DNA from: Prostheceraeus crozeri
Lineage: Eukaryota > Platyhelminthes > Polycladida > Euryleptidae
Assembly (NCBI GenBank): GCA_907163375.1
Contig: CAJQUW010003623.1
Coordinates: 186,001-250,000, forward strand
Direction: 5' to 3'
DNA length: 64,000 bases
Shown here: one piece after another, positions 1 through 13,562 of the stretch
Numbering within the stretch: position 1 is the stretch's first letter
How the letters are laid out: the number at the start of each line of letters is the position of its first letter
Notes under the pieces: generated by a model
Databases searched by the model: none
The model's input: only the letters and a program-made list of their open reading frames with translations
Told to the model about the DNA's origin: nothing
Program-made: the position numbers and the translations under genes

Positions 1-139
1 AAAAATGCTTTCTGTATCATACTTATGTTTTATTTAGTCAAATTTCAGGATGATCCACTTTTTATGAAACGGACTGTATTTGAGTGACATTTCACATGTT
101 TACACGTCTCAAGGCCACTGTACAAAATTTCATCAAAAT

Positions 140-2440
140 TATAATAATAAAAGTATGTAAGTAAAAAGCATTTAGTACAAAAATTACGTATAACAGGATT
201 TTAAGAAATGCTGCTTAATTGATTTCTTAAAAATATGCGGTTCAGAAATGTTCGTTATATGCGGTGGTAATGAGTTCCATGTACGAGAGGCTTGCACACA
301 AAATGAACGTCCCCCGATAGTTGGGCACTTTACCCGAGGAACAATTAGTGATTGTGTTGTTGAGGATCGAAGACCAGGGCGTCTTGAAGAAGTGTATTTG
401 AAGTCGTGGGCCAGGTAAGAAGGAGCTTTTCTATGAAAACATGCATGTGTCAACGCAGCCAGCCTATAAAGCGGACGGATGTCCGCAGGAAGCCAACCCA
501 GATCTCGAAGTAGAGGACTTACAGATGAAAAGCGTGAAGTTCCAAAAATCAAACGTGCACTAGCATGTAACACGGATTGAAACTTGTTAGAGAGTTTACG
601 TGGAATACCGGCCAGGATAGAATTACAAAAGTCGAGGAGAGGCAAGACCAGTGATTCTATTAGTTTGATAAGGAGAGGACGAGACAGAGAGCGGCCGATG
701 GAACGTATCTGTCGCAAGACACCAAAACACAAGGATGCAACATGAGTCACATGAGCACGAAAAGAGACCTCCGAGTCTATGATAACACCAAGACAGCGAA
801 CAGACGAAGATGGTTTCACCATATGATTTCCAACATGAATGGAGTCATTAGGAAGGGATGAAGCACGACGGGAAGATGAACACCACATTATCTCGCATTT
901 GCTTGCATTTAATAGTAGACGATTCGATGAGCACCACGCAATAACCTGATCTACACACTTAACCATGCGAGAGACCAAGTCACTTGAGTCGTCAGGATGA
1001 CAGTGACCATACACCTGTACATCGTCGGCATACATTTGTAGGGACAGGTCAAACTGTGGTATGATTCTGGAGAGTTCGGGTGTATAGAGAACAAACAGTA
1101 GCGGTCCAATCACGGAGCCCTGTGGAACACCAGCTATCACAGGACTGAAATCAGATAGTGTAGAATTAAAAGCTACACGACTTGATCGTCCACGTATGAA
1201 TGATTCAATCCACAGCAAGGCAGTACCAGTAAAAGCCAAAATTTGATTGTAAACGGGCCAGAAGGATGTGATGATCGATTGTGTCAAATGCGGCTGACAG
1301 GTCAAGGAAGGTAAGGAGACTTAAGCTACCGTTGTCTGCAGCAAGAAGAACGTTGGAGGTTATACGAAGAATGGCAGTCTCACACGAGTGATGCGGTCGA
1401 TATGCAGACTGAGTCGCAGGAATTAAGTTGTTTGCATACAGGTATGAACGAAGTTGCGCGGATACCAGGCGCTCAAAAAGTTTGGAGACGACAGTAAGGT
1501 TAGAGATAGGTCGGTAAGATGTCGCGGCATTCGGATCACTGCAGCCCTTCTTAACCAAAGGGGTAATCATAATTCGCTTCCAACGGGACGGGAAAATACC
1601 TGAAGACAACGACGTATTGAACAGATGACTCAGAAAAGGCAGCAGAGATGAATGAGTTCTTTCAAAAGAGTCGTAGGAATTACATCACTAGCTGATGATT
1701 TGTTGGGTAAGTTATGTACAGCATTTAGGATGTCTTCATCTGTAATTGTTTGGAAACACTCAAAACTTGAATCGTATACAGTGTGAGAGAAGTGCGGAGG
1801 AGAGAAATCAGTCGTAGCATCTTGGATCCTTTGTATCTTCTGAGTGAATGTCTCATGAATATCTTTAGCACTGAGGAAAAAAGGATGAGGTAGGCTACTT
1901 CGACCCATTAAGGACTTGAAAGAACGCCATAAACACTTAGGGTTACCGACTTCAGATGTAACTTTTGAGTACCAGAAGGATTCACGTTTTTCTTTCAACA
2001 AGGAGCGATAATACCTCACAGCAGCTTTAAAAGCATCAAGATTAGAATAATGTTGAGGATCGGATGAGGAGTCAGTACTGTGAGGTCTTCGTAGGGAGCG
2101 TTCAAGTTGACGAACCTGGCGTTTGGCGTCTCGACACTCAGTATCGTACCATGGATCAGATGGACGTTGCCGAATTCTTGCAGTGCGTAAGGGTATTTGT
2201 TGTTCAATTGCTGCATTCAGAGTGTAGTCATATAGAGAAGCCAGTTCGTTCACATCAAGGCCCTGCCATTGGGATTGATCAGACAAGGACGAGGTAGCTA
2301 GGGTCTCATAGAGTAATTCTTTGTTGAGACGGCACCAAGGTCGATAGGTAATGCTCGTATAACGCGGTGGAGGACGACAGCCGGGATATGACCAGGAAAT
2401 GAGGGAATGGTCGGAGAGGCCGACTTCTGTGACAGTTACT
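140..2440 (-). mobile_element. 5'-truncated CR1/L2-group LINE
   Basis: Non-LTR retrotransposon reading on the minus strand. The 5' end at about 2440 opens inside the endonuclease tail, where GLSDHSLISW carries the SDH catalytic motif. It continues through a linker (open 2440-1630), RT fingers with AFDTIDHHIL (about 1609-1205), and the RT palm and C-terminus (1305-184) with GVPQGSVIGPLLFVLY and the YADDVQVY catalytic box, ending in RTWNSLPPHI, which is typical of CR1/L2/Jockey-group elements. Two frame changes separate the three blocks (near 1650 and near 1280), so this copy is dead. The N-terminal endonuclease and any ORF1 are missing, as expected for incomplete target-primed reverse transcription. 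The A/T-rich 3' end is near 140-180. The clade assignment is from motif feel and is less sure than the LINE call. Confidence 0.9.
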
Positions 2441-5400
2441 CATTAATTCATTAAATTCATTTACTTAATACGGAATCAAATTCATTGATCGTCGTGACAG
2501 AGATCATGCGCAGGTGCAGGTGAGGACGCAAATCGATAAGACACGCGACTGTGTGCGACATAAATATCTGATTCATCGCTTCATCGCTGGCAGCACAGTC
2601 GAATTAGCAACAATGGGAAATGTCTGCCACCAACGATATTTACGATTTTTTTTCATTTTACGAATTACAAGCTCCGAACCCAACTGTAACTAATCCAATT
2701 GTTCTGAAATGTAAAAAATGAAATCAACAAAGAGCGTGAGCATCAGTTTTTAGGTAACTGTGAATGAAAAGATTTTTTGCACTTTTTTGATAAGTGGCTG
2801 ACATTACCCCTGGTGGCTGACATTTGCCAGTTTTACGGTAGTTTATGAATTGAATTTGCACACACGCATAACACTATCTTGATCATCAAGGTAGTTCAAG
2901 CTCTCATTATTTCTGTTGATTTTTCCTTTGCTCATCAATTTTCGCTTCGGATGAAATCCTGACTTCATTCTTTCTGCATTAGTCCTATGAGAATGAACCA
3001 CGATATTGTCGATAAGTCGGACTGTTTGTACACCGCGAAATGAGGTTGAATAGGAAGCCCTTATAAAGCGTGAGAGCTGGCATCAGATTTTGCTGTCGTA
3101 TGCAGGAAAGCACGAATATAAAGAAATGAACACAATGAACAGAAATCACAACTATTCAAGGAATTCAAAGAATGTTTCACTTTTTATTGCCTGCAAAAAT
3201 CGTTATAGATTATCAAGATATTCCATAAAAATAGTGAAGTTGTCATCTTTTCGGTTCAATTTTTCAAATCAAAGCATCCAAACCAGGCGTTCGATTCGAC
3301 TCCCTATCGCATTCTTCTCGTAGACTTTTCAAAACTACCTCGTCACCTAGACATTTGGGAATCACAGTTGCAGCGCATTTACAAACTATCCACAAAAATC
3401 ACTGGATTTGACACACTAGATAAAAGTAAAATTCGTGACCTATTGTTTTGAAAGTCTAAAATTAGTGTCCAAAGTTATTCATAAAGTCACAAATGAGTGC
3501 TAGAAAGATTACTGAACATGAGTACTAACTAAGACTGAAAAATGAGTCCCAAATTCCAGTACTCTTTGAGTGTGAAAATAATAGTTCTCATTATAGAACT
3601 ACTCGGGTTCGAAAGCAGAGTACTTCATTCTCACTCATTTTAGTACTCATTTAGTGAATTGCATGGGACACGCGCTTCAACCAAATCGAAAAATGCGATG
3701 CCTGAACCTCTATGAAGTGTTAAGTGATGTTATAGCAATGCAGTGACGCAACCCGATCAATGCATCGCTATTGTCCTACGCTTTCGTGTCCTTCCCTTTA
3801 AGTGAGTCACTGCTGTATTGATATTTCATCATATTAGTGCTTTGTAAGTATTTGAGTGCTTCTGTGAATTCAAATTCGGTAATTTTAGTACTTTTTCATT
3901 CAGTGCTCAGACTGGTATTTAAATAAGGTTTTGTGATTTGCAGTGCATAAATTATCAACAATGTGAGTAAATTATTCCATGAATGCAAAATTCCGCATTT
4001 GATATTCATCTATAATGCAACAGACATCGAATGCAGCCTTGACATTTGATTTCCTTTAAACTTTGAGCTGCTTGTGCTTTCCCTTTTATGATAGGATGAT
4101 CAAAAACCTTTCGTTGACATCAAGACATTTTCTTCCACATCACTTCATTTGAAGGTTCATGGGCATGTAGAATATTATTTCACAGGTTAAAAAAATAGTT
4201 TTCCACATTTCAAATGTACATGTAAGTAATAAACAAAGCTGATGCCAAAGATAGCATTCACTGGCAAGGGTACACTGAAATGTGCATATCCAGACGAATA
4301 TTTTGGAGTTGATAGAGACATTGATGTGTTGCACTAGGGTTCGGCTTTGAGTCCATACCTCCTATTAGTCTTGATAGAGGGCAGGTTTGAGTTGTGGAAC
4401 AATGTAGAAAGTAATGGTATCAGAATAAGCAGACGTGCGAATAAATAAATTCCTCGTCACCGCTCTGACCGCGAAGAGATCCATTCGGATGGAAGCTTGC
4501 TTCCACCAGTTAAGAAATTTAAGTATATCCGTTTACTCTTTGCTGAAACATCTTCTTGAGAACAGGACATCAATATTGCATGATAGCAGGATGGCAAGTT
4601 GGGGGCAAGTGACGTGCGTGATTTACGACAAATCGGCTGTGAAAAGGCAAAGTTTTGCCTAAACATAGTCATATGGGTAATTCAGTATGTGCATTTTTGT
4701 CTGAGATTAGTCAGTTATTTTAGACAAGAAAAAATAATGATTTTTTTAGTTTAAAACAATTTGGAATTATAAGCTACAAGTCAATAAAACTAACTATCTC
4801 ATCGAGGTGCGATGAAATATGTTTTCTAATGAAACTATAAAACAACGTACATGTATTTCAAAATACGTTACAATTTCTGTTATATCTAGTTGACTTCTGC
4901 AATGGCAGAGCAGCGTATTTCCAAATACGCTAAAATCTTTGACCCTTCATTCACAATACTACCGATTAGAAATCCAAAATAGATTGTACACATTCGCAGT
5001 CGCATCATACCTCTTCTTTCTGATAAAAAGTATTTTGCAGCACATTGTTTTGCCTTTTCATGCCTCTGAAACTGAAAAACGCATTTCGAAATGCGTTGTT
5101 TTTAGCTTGAAAGTGCCTGTTTGCTTTTATACATGGATTTCTCAAAACAGCTATTTTCAAGGCCGAAATGAAGTCCTCCCAAACTGAAATCTGAGATTCA
5201 CCAGACGATGATGACACCGGCAATGACCAATGGAGGAGAGTGTTGGGCGCCGTGGAAGACAGGCTGATAGTGGTCGAAATGAAGATGCTCAGGCGATGTT
5301 AAGGTTTATGCCTTCGGGACCTAGTCAAGAATGAAGCGCTCCGACGCATGATCTAGCAATGGTGCAAGCCTCTTCGTGTATGGTGACAAAGCACATCGTG

Positions 5401-5469
5401 TATACAGAGCATTACGCGGAAAGTGCACCTCCTGAATTCGCGCACGAGCTTCTTATTATCTTTAATTTT
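2441..5469. other. no gene seen
   Basis: AT-rich DNA with only short chance reading frames. Bases 3480-3660 hold several copies of a gagtac/gtactc word (for example aaatgagtgctag and agtactcatttag) in both orientations, perhaps an old palindromic repeat. Nothing else was recognised. Confidence 0.5.
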
Positions 5470-7860
5470 CAGATTGTCAGTCACTCACTCACTAGGCTCC
5501 GCTCGGTTGGTCGGTATTCTCCTGATGGCGATCTTCCACTTCTGTCGGTCTTGAGCGTCTTCTTCTTTCTTCGTCTTCGTCTTCCTCTGCGCAGTCTGCG
5601 CATGTCATCTTGTACGGCATGCAGCCACTTCTTTCGAGGTAATTCGGTCGATCTCTTCCACCTCCACTTTGAACACTTTCCTGATCCACTCAGTCTGGTC
5701 TCTATGCCTCACCTGCCCGAACCAACGCAAACGCCCTTTACTTATGACTTCAGAAATCGAAGGAAGTCCCATTGCTTGTCTAAGTTCTTCGTTAGACCTT
5801 CTTCGGCCACCGTTGCACCTCACCATCCTCATCTCGGCTCTCTGGAGTAAGCTCCAATGTTCCGCACGCACAGGCCACGTCTCAAAGCGTCATGCCTTGT
5901 CTAACGCAGGTATAAACATTCCCTTTTAATTTTAGTGACGTGGCTTTAGATGTCAAGAAAGCCATCAACTCTCGAAATTCGCTCCAACCACACCGCATGC
6001 GTGCCGTAACTGCAAAGTCTACATCAACGTTGGAATCGACAACATCTCCCAAGCAGCAGAAGTGCTTAGCCGTTTCCAAGATGTTACCATCAATTCTGAT
6101 GCTGGGTTGGGATGTGATTTGATGTTGGATGAGGGCCACTGTCTGATTCTGCGGGTTGAGACATCGCGAACAATTGAAGCTAGAGGCTGTGTTTGTTAGA
6201 CTACTTCGTATTTTAGAACAACGACTGTGGATCCACTTCTTTCACAATATACATCTGAACGAATTTGCTCCTACATCGCTTCCGCATTTGCCACACGGCC
6301 ACTTCGTAGGCTTGTTCACTAACACATCTATATCCACACCAGTCTCCATAATTTTGGTCTTGTGCACATTTATCTTCAGACCTTCGGAGTGGAGACATCT
6401 CTTCCAACGTTGTAGCTTCTCTTGCAATTCGGTAGCCGAGTTGACTATGAGAACTAAGTCGTCTGCATACAATATCTCAAAAGGTAGCCCCATTCTGATG
6501 TCGGCTGTCATCAAGTCCAAAACAATGGAAAAGAGTAGAGGGCTAAGAGCAAATCCCTCGTGAACACCTACCCTGACCATGAACTCGTCACTGTATATGC
6601 AAGCCGAACGAACGAAAGTACTTGAGTCAGTGTACACAGACAACACTGCTTTCACCAACAATTCTTCGACACGGGCATTCCGTAGTGACCATAACAGAAC
6701 TCGTCTTGGGATACGATCGAAGGCCTTTTCCAGGTCAAAAATGCCAAGAATAGTTTCTTCTTTTTCGCCACATGCTTCTCTATCAGTTGTCTGACAATGA
6801 ATATTGCGTCAGTTGTCCCCTTGTTGGGTGTGAAACCGAGCTGCGTGTTATCCAAAGAAACCTGTGCTGGAATTCTTGCCTCAATGACATGCTCAAAGAC
6901 TTTAAAGCCATGTTCAATGAGTTTGATCCCTCTAAACGACTCGCATTAGAGAGGGTATCCTTTACCCTTGAAAACTGGTAGAAGAATACTTCTCCTCCAG
7001 TCTGATGGGATATTTGAGCTTTGGACAATGAAGTTGCAGAGTTCGATTAGCCACTCAGCGCTAGCATCCTCACTGGTCTTGAAAAACTCACTAAACACGT
7101 CAGAGGGACCACTCGCTTTATAAAACTTCATCTTCTGACGCCATTTGGATTTCATCTTGTCGTAAATGACAAGGCGAACCTTCTACCTGATTTACGCCAT
7201 ACAATTCTCCTCAAGGCTACTCCTCATTCATGAGGTCTCCATGTATCTCTTCCATACGTCACTGGCTTCACACACGATTTGTCCACCTTCGTTTTTGACA
7301 AGACGGTGTTGAGAGACACGTTCGTCTCCGTGGATGGTTTTTAGATTTGCGCGTTAAAAGGAAGTCGATTGTTGTACTGTTACCTCTAGAGGAGTAAGTA
7401 ATGAGCTTATCTGTCTTTTTTAAATAACGTGTTCCCGACAACCAAATCGAAGGAATCACCGAAGTCCAATATCCTGATACCATCTTCATTTCGCTCACCA
7501 TATCCATAGCCTGAACACCTTGGTACCCGTCAGGTCTCTGACCAACGTGACCGTTAAGATCTGCACCCATAACATTAAATCGTCACACGGAATCTTCGCC
7601 ATAACAAATGTCACGGCATTCCAGAACGCTTCCTTTTCTGCTTCACTTCTCCATGCTTGTGGAGCATAGAATGAGATAAAATGGGCGACTCGTTGATCAA
7701 TCAACAAATTCACAATTCTAGAATCCACTTGTTTGATATGCACCACATTGTCTAGCCATTTCTCTGATACTAAAATGCCGACAACACCAAAACCATTACT
7801 TTCACCTTGCCAAAGGTATTCAGATTCAAGAAATGATGCCATGTGAATCATAAAATCATT
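5470..7860 (-). mobile_element. decayed RTE-like LINE
   Basis: Minus-strand LINE in many pieces. From 5' to 3': an endonuclease fragment (7851-7495, with GILVSEKWLDNV and FISFYAPQAW); a linker (7155-6946, KASGPSDVFSEFF); RT fingers (6855-6652, GFTPNKGTTDAIFIVRQLIE); RT palm (6661-6242, with GVHEGFALSPLLFSIVLD and the catalytic ILYADDLVLI); a downstream block (6139-5882, LGDVVDSN); and the C-terminal region (5871-5605, GRLRWFGQVRHRDQTEWIRKV). Each block is in a different frame or ends in a stop, so there are at least six disruptions. The 3' end (5470-5500) carries a short GTGA/GACT-type tandem tail, as RTE elements do. The element is much older than the LINE at 140-2440. The RTE assignment rests on the C-terminal and tail pattern; Proto2 is an alternative. 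Confidence 0.85.
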
Positions 7861-8758
7861 CCGCTGAAAACTGAATTAAAAAATGACGTCTCACCCAAGA
7901 AGCTGTTATAATATCTCAACTTTTCCTTGAAAACTTGCAGGAATTTTGCAATATGCAGTTCATGAAATTTCCTTCATCATCAACTCAATTTCCGCTTAAT
8001 TATGATGCTTGTTAGCAAATATTCATTCCTTTTGACATCCAACTTGTTTCATACTACTTATTAAGTGACTGTCAGTAGTATATAAATTTGCGAAAATTTA
8101 GCTTTTTAAAAACTGCTCAAATAAATTTTGGACCACAGGAACCTAATCTAATCTTTTGATATAAAAATTTTCACTGTATGCCTACACTTTTGAGTCGACA
8201 CTAGGGATATTCCAAAAACATTTTTTTCAGGCTGTGCCGGCATTAGTTGAGTAACTTGATGTGGATAAGGAAGTCGAGTGACACAAAACTTAATTTTCTG
8301 AAAAGTGCCTCCAACCAATGAAATACAGAATTTCGTTTTTCATTCAAATAGTCAGATGACTGCTCGATAGCAAAATCAACCTTGTCCCGAACAAGACGTG
8401 TTTTCCACGCTCGGGTGACGAAAGTACCGGTAGGTGAGCATGGTTGTCATGTCAGCGAATATCGCTGACTATCCTTTTGCACACAAAGTGTTGGTGAACA
8501 AGTCGGTTGATGTATCAAACATTCGTTGGATAAAGTCAATATACGCGGTGTTGTGATTGGAGAAGTTTCATTCCTCACACAGAATGTTTAAATTCGCAAC
8601 GGATTTTTTGAAGACAGAATCTGTCAATGTATGCAAATCCTGGAGAAAGAAAAGAGCACCTTCGTTTAATGACCTCACGACTTTAACAAGAAATCCTCAA
8701 ATAAAGAGATAAATATCAAGCAATAAAGGAGAAGAAGAAATGAGAAAGGCTGGATATT
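7861..8758. other. no gene seen
   Basis: AT-rich spacer between the decayed LINE and the transposase-like pseudogene. Bases 8390-8700 are somewhat richer in G/C but hold no frame I can support. Confidence 0.4.
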
Positions 8759-11386
8759 ATGACAGATGAACTCCAGAAACTTTGGTCAGCATTTAGTTTT
8801 CCTGTTGTTACAACAAAAGAAGTACGACGGAAGCTACGCAGATTCTATGCAGATTATGAGGAAAAGGAAAGAAATTCCTTGCAGACTTATACAAAGTTTT
8901 TGACATGACACTGAAATCTGGGAAATAGCTTGCAACGGAAGACAAAAAATTTCACAGTCTTCAAGAACAATACACAAGTTGGCTCGGAGAACAGACGGCT
9001 GGGCATCGATACACCCATCAAAGCGGATACTGGTGCATTCCAAACGAGATCCGTCAAGTGATGAAGTCCCATGTGATCACAGAAGACATTGAAATTGATG
9101 AGCAAGAGGACGAAAATTTCACCGAATCTTACAGTGAAGAGACTGAGTGTGCGTCCACATCCAATCGCACAGAGAGATCGTCAACAAATTTAGCAGCCAG
9201 TTTGATGTCTTGCGGTTTGAGTACAAGGAAGATAGCGACAGTTTGTAAGAAAATAAAAGATCAAGGTGTGACGTTGTCTTCTCCGAGTCAGTCAGCAATT
9301 TGGAAACGCAGCATCAAAGGGCAAATGAAAGTTGAGGATGACATAAATAAAATTTTGAAGACAAATGAAAGATTCTGTCTTCATTTTGACGGGAAAAGGT
9401 GAGCTTTAAGCTTTGCTTTCAAGTAACTAGAAAAAATAGAGTTTGATGACATTTATTCATTTCAGAACGTCGAAAGGAGAAGAATACCAAGTACTTTGCC
9501 TATCAAGCAAAGCTTACGAGATCAGACTGGCAGTATTGATTTTATCAAGTGGGACTGCTGAAGCTATTTCAGCTGGAATAAGTCAGGTTCTTGACCAATT
9601 TGAAGCCTGGAGTTCCATCCACATGATTGTTTGCGACACAATTGCTGTGAATACAGGCAGATGACAATTTTACTATAATTATTATTATTGCGAAATTCAT
9701 GCAGTTATCAGTTAGCCTAATGTTAAATCCTAGTAAAGTTTATAGAAAAAGGAAATTGTTGATAAGAAAATAATCAATCATTCTCTAGATGATGCATGTA
9801 TCTGGGTTTCTATCAGAAAATTCAAACAAAAGCGCATGTACTATCACTTAAATGAGGTGAATTGATAAAATGTCTCAAAAGTAGCTTGCCATAATTAATG
9901 ATTTTTAAGTAGAATATATTGGGAATATAGTGGTCAACGAAAGGAAAGCAGCAAGTCAACGTCCTCTTGCAAGATTTGCACTAGTTGTGGCAAGAGTTGT
10001 TAAAAGATTCAAATTCATAAATACATGTCATTATCTCGACAGCATTAGATATGCCGCTGTAAATCATTGAAATTCGATGAACATCAAAGCTATGCATAAC
10101 ATAGACTTGAGGTGATCACTGCATAAACCACATAAAATGTGCTTCATTCTACTTTGTTTTTCAGGGGTGCATCAAGGGATTGTCGCGCGCCTTCAACGAC
10201 AATTTGAAGAAAAGCAGTGCCCTCGACCTCAGTACGTTGGGTGTCAGCATTAAGTGTTGGACCGGGTTCTACGTCTACTGATGAATGGAAGTTTTCACAC
10301 TCTTAACATCACCAGCTATGTGTTATCAGGGACATCTATGATCATAGAAATTAACAATACCATAGAAAGTTCTAGAATGGAAATTGCATGAAAATTATGG
10401 CACACGCCGGGGGAACTTAGTTTGGGCAAAACGCAAATTTTGCGAGCTGGTTTCCAAGTTTTCTGATTGGCATTTATATTTATCAAGCCAATTTGTAATC
10501 TGGATTGTTGCCCCTTGTCCAAAGATCATGTACACGAAAGCAATAATAAATTTACAAAAATACTGCGGTGACAGGATGACAAAGAAGGAAATCCTTTAAA
10601 ACGTTTTGTACGATCATCATTTTGAAATATCGCTCCTATAATCTATCAAGAGTATAATCAGACATATGTGCAACTTGTAGTGTCGATTCACAGAACATGC
10701 ATTACTCCAGCTTGAAATCAGAGGCCAATCAACCCTCGGGTATTCATTTTACTTCAAAGGGTTCCCCTGTTCTTTACATTTGAACATTTTTCAAAATTTT
10801 CGCATGCTTTAGAATATCAGCTGCCAAAATATCATCAAACTATTTCACATAAGTCATTCAATGAATAATGAAGAGTTCCTGCGACATTCTATTTATCTGA
10901 GAAATAATTGTAGGCAAAGAAGCTTTGAGTGTGTTTATTCCAGAAAAGCACTAGGTCTCTTAACCGCTTGACCGAGAAATTATCCAATAATAAGAAATTT
11001 TATCTGTGAATTCTTGAGATGTTCTTCCAACCAGTACAGCGACCACTTTCAATATGACTCTGGAAACCAAATTTTAATTCGCATTCCAGTGCTAAAAAAT
11101 TGCATGATAATTGTGAATGACTGGCACAAATAGACACAGTATGTTAATCCATGGAATAGTAGGCTATTTCACATGATACAATGTCACCATCTCACTTGCC
11201 ATTCTCCATGAAAATCCTGTAATTAGGTGTCAACAACTTCCAAAACCAACTTGGCAAATAGTTTGACTATGATATAATGTTTTAGATCGAATCTGATCTA
11301 CAAACCATAGATTTTTCCATGTGCCATCATTGTATAATGGCAAGATATCAAATTTACATTCTAGTGTACTATTATCTACTTCTATG

Positions 11387-11530
11387 TCTATGATTGATAT
11401 AAGATATCTAAGGGACGTTCAACTCCCATACCATGTACTGGACTGAAGGCCAGTGACTTTGGTAGACTTGATTAATGACAGTAATGTGCATCTGGATAAA
11501 ACCATGGAAAAAGGTGGCAAGCAATTCATT
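11387..11530 (+). repeat. internal inverted copy of the element's right end
   Basis: Matches the reverse complement of 12810-12941 with scattered mismatches and small gaps. Shared words include GACGTTCAACTCCCATACCA and GTGACTTTGGTAGACTTGAT. It could be the end of an older related element or an inverted duplication. Confidence 0.8.
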
Positions 11531-12809
11531 TCATTATTGCAAAATACATCAGAATCCAGCTGAATTTATTTGTGTACATACGCACGGCCCAGTCTTGAAG
11601 AGAAATTGTCGAAAGAATCTGTGCAGTGTGCATGTACATTGTAGACATACAAGCATCGATGGTCAATTTCAAATAAATTGCGACTTTCTATATTCATTGA
11701 TTTTCCAATTGCCTTATCTAAAACCTCTTCCTGTATAAACTGGTGAACTTTATTCGAGAGTTCAAGAGCAATGAAGCGATATAGCATGTGTGATTTATTT
11801 CGGCTTTGAATTACTCAACTTTCATTAAACGAAAATTGATGGCTATTTTTATCACAGTGATGCGCGAATGTTTTCATATACACCGACGAAATTTTTACGG
11901 ATTTCGTTATCAACTTAAATCTTAATCAATGCTGTTCCTGAATTGCCCAATATGGTAGGACCTTAAAATCGTGGAGAGTCATCAATCACCACCGTTTGGT
12001 TTGCTCTTTATTCAATATGATCTTCGCAATGAACCACTGACATCACAATCACATCCTATTTGTTCGTCAGAGTTTTGAATATAATTTGAAGGCCTCACAC
12101 GTGATGCTCTATAATCACGAGATGTCTAATAAGAGATACAAATATATTGACATCGGCAACCACTCAGTATGAGGAAGCACATTCGGAAAGACAGCACTTT
12201 TCCACCGAAATCTTAATAGAGGATCTTCCGAAGGAATGGATATTCAAACGATTCTTGATTAACTTTTAGCATTTTTATTAGTTATACCAATCAAATTATC
12301 AATTTTTGACGTTTCAATTTGTTTTGTGTTCATTTCTGATTACATCATCAGTAGATTTTCTTTAGATTTTAATTATGTCCTTTACTAACAATGAATCAGG
12401 CATGGAAATATTGCTGCAATGATTATACATAGTAGCAAGTAAAATCATTGCGATCAGTTCTCATTTAGTCCATGATTCCTTTGGGCGAAGAAAATAAATG
12501 ATCAAAAAATTTCCAGAAAGATGTCACAATTCTCCAAATAAAAAACACTGCTTCGCAAGCAAATCTTTTTGCAATAAGCCTGCTAATTGCACAAAAATAA
12601 ACATGTATAAAATGTACAGAATCCACACCAATAGCCATTATGCTACATGCCGTAGTGTACAATTTCAATCACTGGCAGTTGATATTGCAGCTGCTATTGA
12701 CAGTTGCTTGTTCTTCAGGGAGTTTTGTAATTATTTAGTCTCTTCTTGACTGGGTCCAGAATCTTCTTTCAGCAGATTCCCTGTGAATGCGCGTATTAGA
12801 GTACTGAAT

Positions 12810-12952
12810 AATTGTTTACAACTTCTTTCACGGTTTTATCCAGATGTGGAAAAACTACCGTCACTAATCAAGTCTACCAAAGTCACTGGTCTCCAGTCCA
12901 GTCATGGTATGGGAGTTGAACGTCCATTAGATATCTAATATTAATCATAGAT
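12810..12952 (-). repeat. right-end repeat of the inverted-repeat element
   Basis: Partner of the internal repeat at 11387-11530, in the opposite orientation. It runs to the element's terminal CAGGGAC (read on the minus strand). Confidence 0.75.
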
Positions 12953-13562
12953 GTCCCTGGTGTTATGTATTCATGGAAGATCTGAGAGAACATGAGACGT
13001 TACGAAGGGAATACAACCAATCAAATTTGTTCGAAGTACCGCAGACTGCAAATACAGGGTGGCGGGATGAAGTGAAATACCTCTTTTACCTGTGTGGGGC
13101 GTTTAAATTCTACAAACTGAATTTAGTTTAACTAAATTGCTTAACTTATTCTAAAGCTGTCTTCTTATCTATCTTCAGAGAACAAAGAAAATGCCAAAAA
13201 TTCACTGGCAGAAGCTGCCTAGTTGCCACCATGCGAGGTGGAGTTCCAGAACCATATACGCATTGTGTGTCTTCTTTCTAATAAAGAAATGGCGAAGAAA
13301 GCTACATCCGGTATGCTCTATCATATTAAAAAGATGGGCTTCATTGTGGTTCTCAGATCAGCGTTAACGCTCCAATATCGAAAAGCCTTTTAAGAGAGCA
13401 CTCACTCAGCATAAAAATGCGCTCTCCTGTCTCAATAATCAATGGGCGGTGGAGCCATCAGCAGCGGATGTGCCACGAAGTAACCGCATTGCTAAACGCA
13501 GCATTCAAGTCATGGATCATATTGCGGCGGAGACGCGAAATGACAACTTTCTGACTTAGAAA

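Larger units (their letters stand above)
10327..12952. mobile_element. inverted-repeat DNA element inside the pseudogene
   Basis: The ends share a 16-bp inverted repeat, CAGGGACATCTATGAT at 10327 and its complement ending at 12952. Directly outside both ends lies GTGTTAT, a likely 7-bp target duplication. The bases flanking the insertion fall in coding blocks 3 and 4 of the surrounding pseudogene, so the element appears to have landed in its coding sequence. About 140 bp at the right end (12810-12941) recur in inverted orientation inside the element at 11387-11530. No transposase frame is visible, so it is non-autonomous. The CAGGG end resembles hAT, but hAT duplicates 8 bp, so the superfamily is left open. 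Confidence 0.55.
8759..13562 (+). pseudogene. decayed multi-exon transposase-like gene
   Basis: Five coding blocks in order. Block 1 (8759-9400) starts MTDELQKLWSAF, has one frame change and a stop near 8910-8930, and ends LHFDGK at a clean gtgagc donor. Block 2 (9466-9660) follows a ttcag acceptor in the matching phase and has IVCDTIAVNTG. Its donor looks lost. Block 3 (10165-10326) follows a tttttcag acceptor and has VARLQRQFEE and GCQH followed by a stop. Block 4 (12968-13130) has FEVPQTANTGWRDEVKYLF. Block 5 (13180-13562) has HHARWSSRTIYALCVFF, then one stop, then VPRSNRIAKRSIQVMDH. The FDG and CDT aspartates suggest a DDE/RNase H-fold transposase relative. I recall similar intron-bearing uncharacterised multicopy proteins in cnidarians and aphids, but cannot name the family. 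Exon bounds are inferred by eye. Confidence 0.6.

Noticed and set aside
3480-3660. Repeated gagtac/gtactc words suggesting a palindromic element
   Set aside because: Attempted pairing of the two halves gave only weak, gapped matches and no clear ends.
5359-5850. A 163-codon plus-strand frame
   Set aside because: It is antisense to the RTE-like LINE, whose C-terminal protein motifs read clearly on the minus strand.
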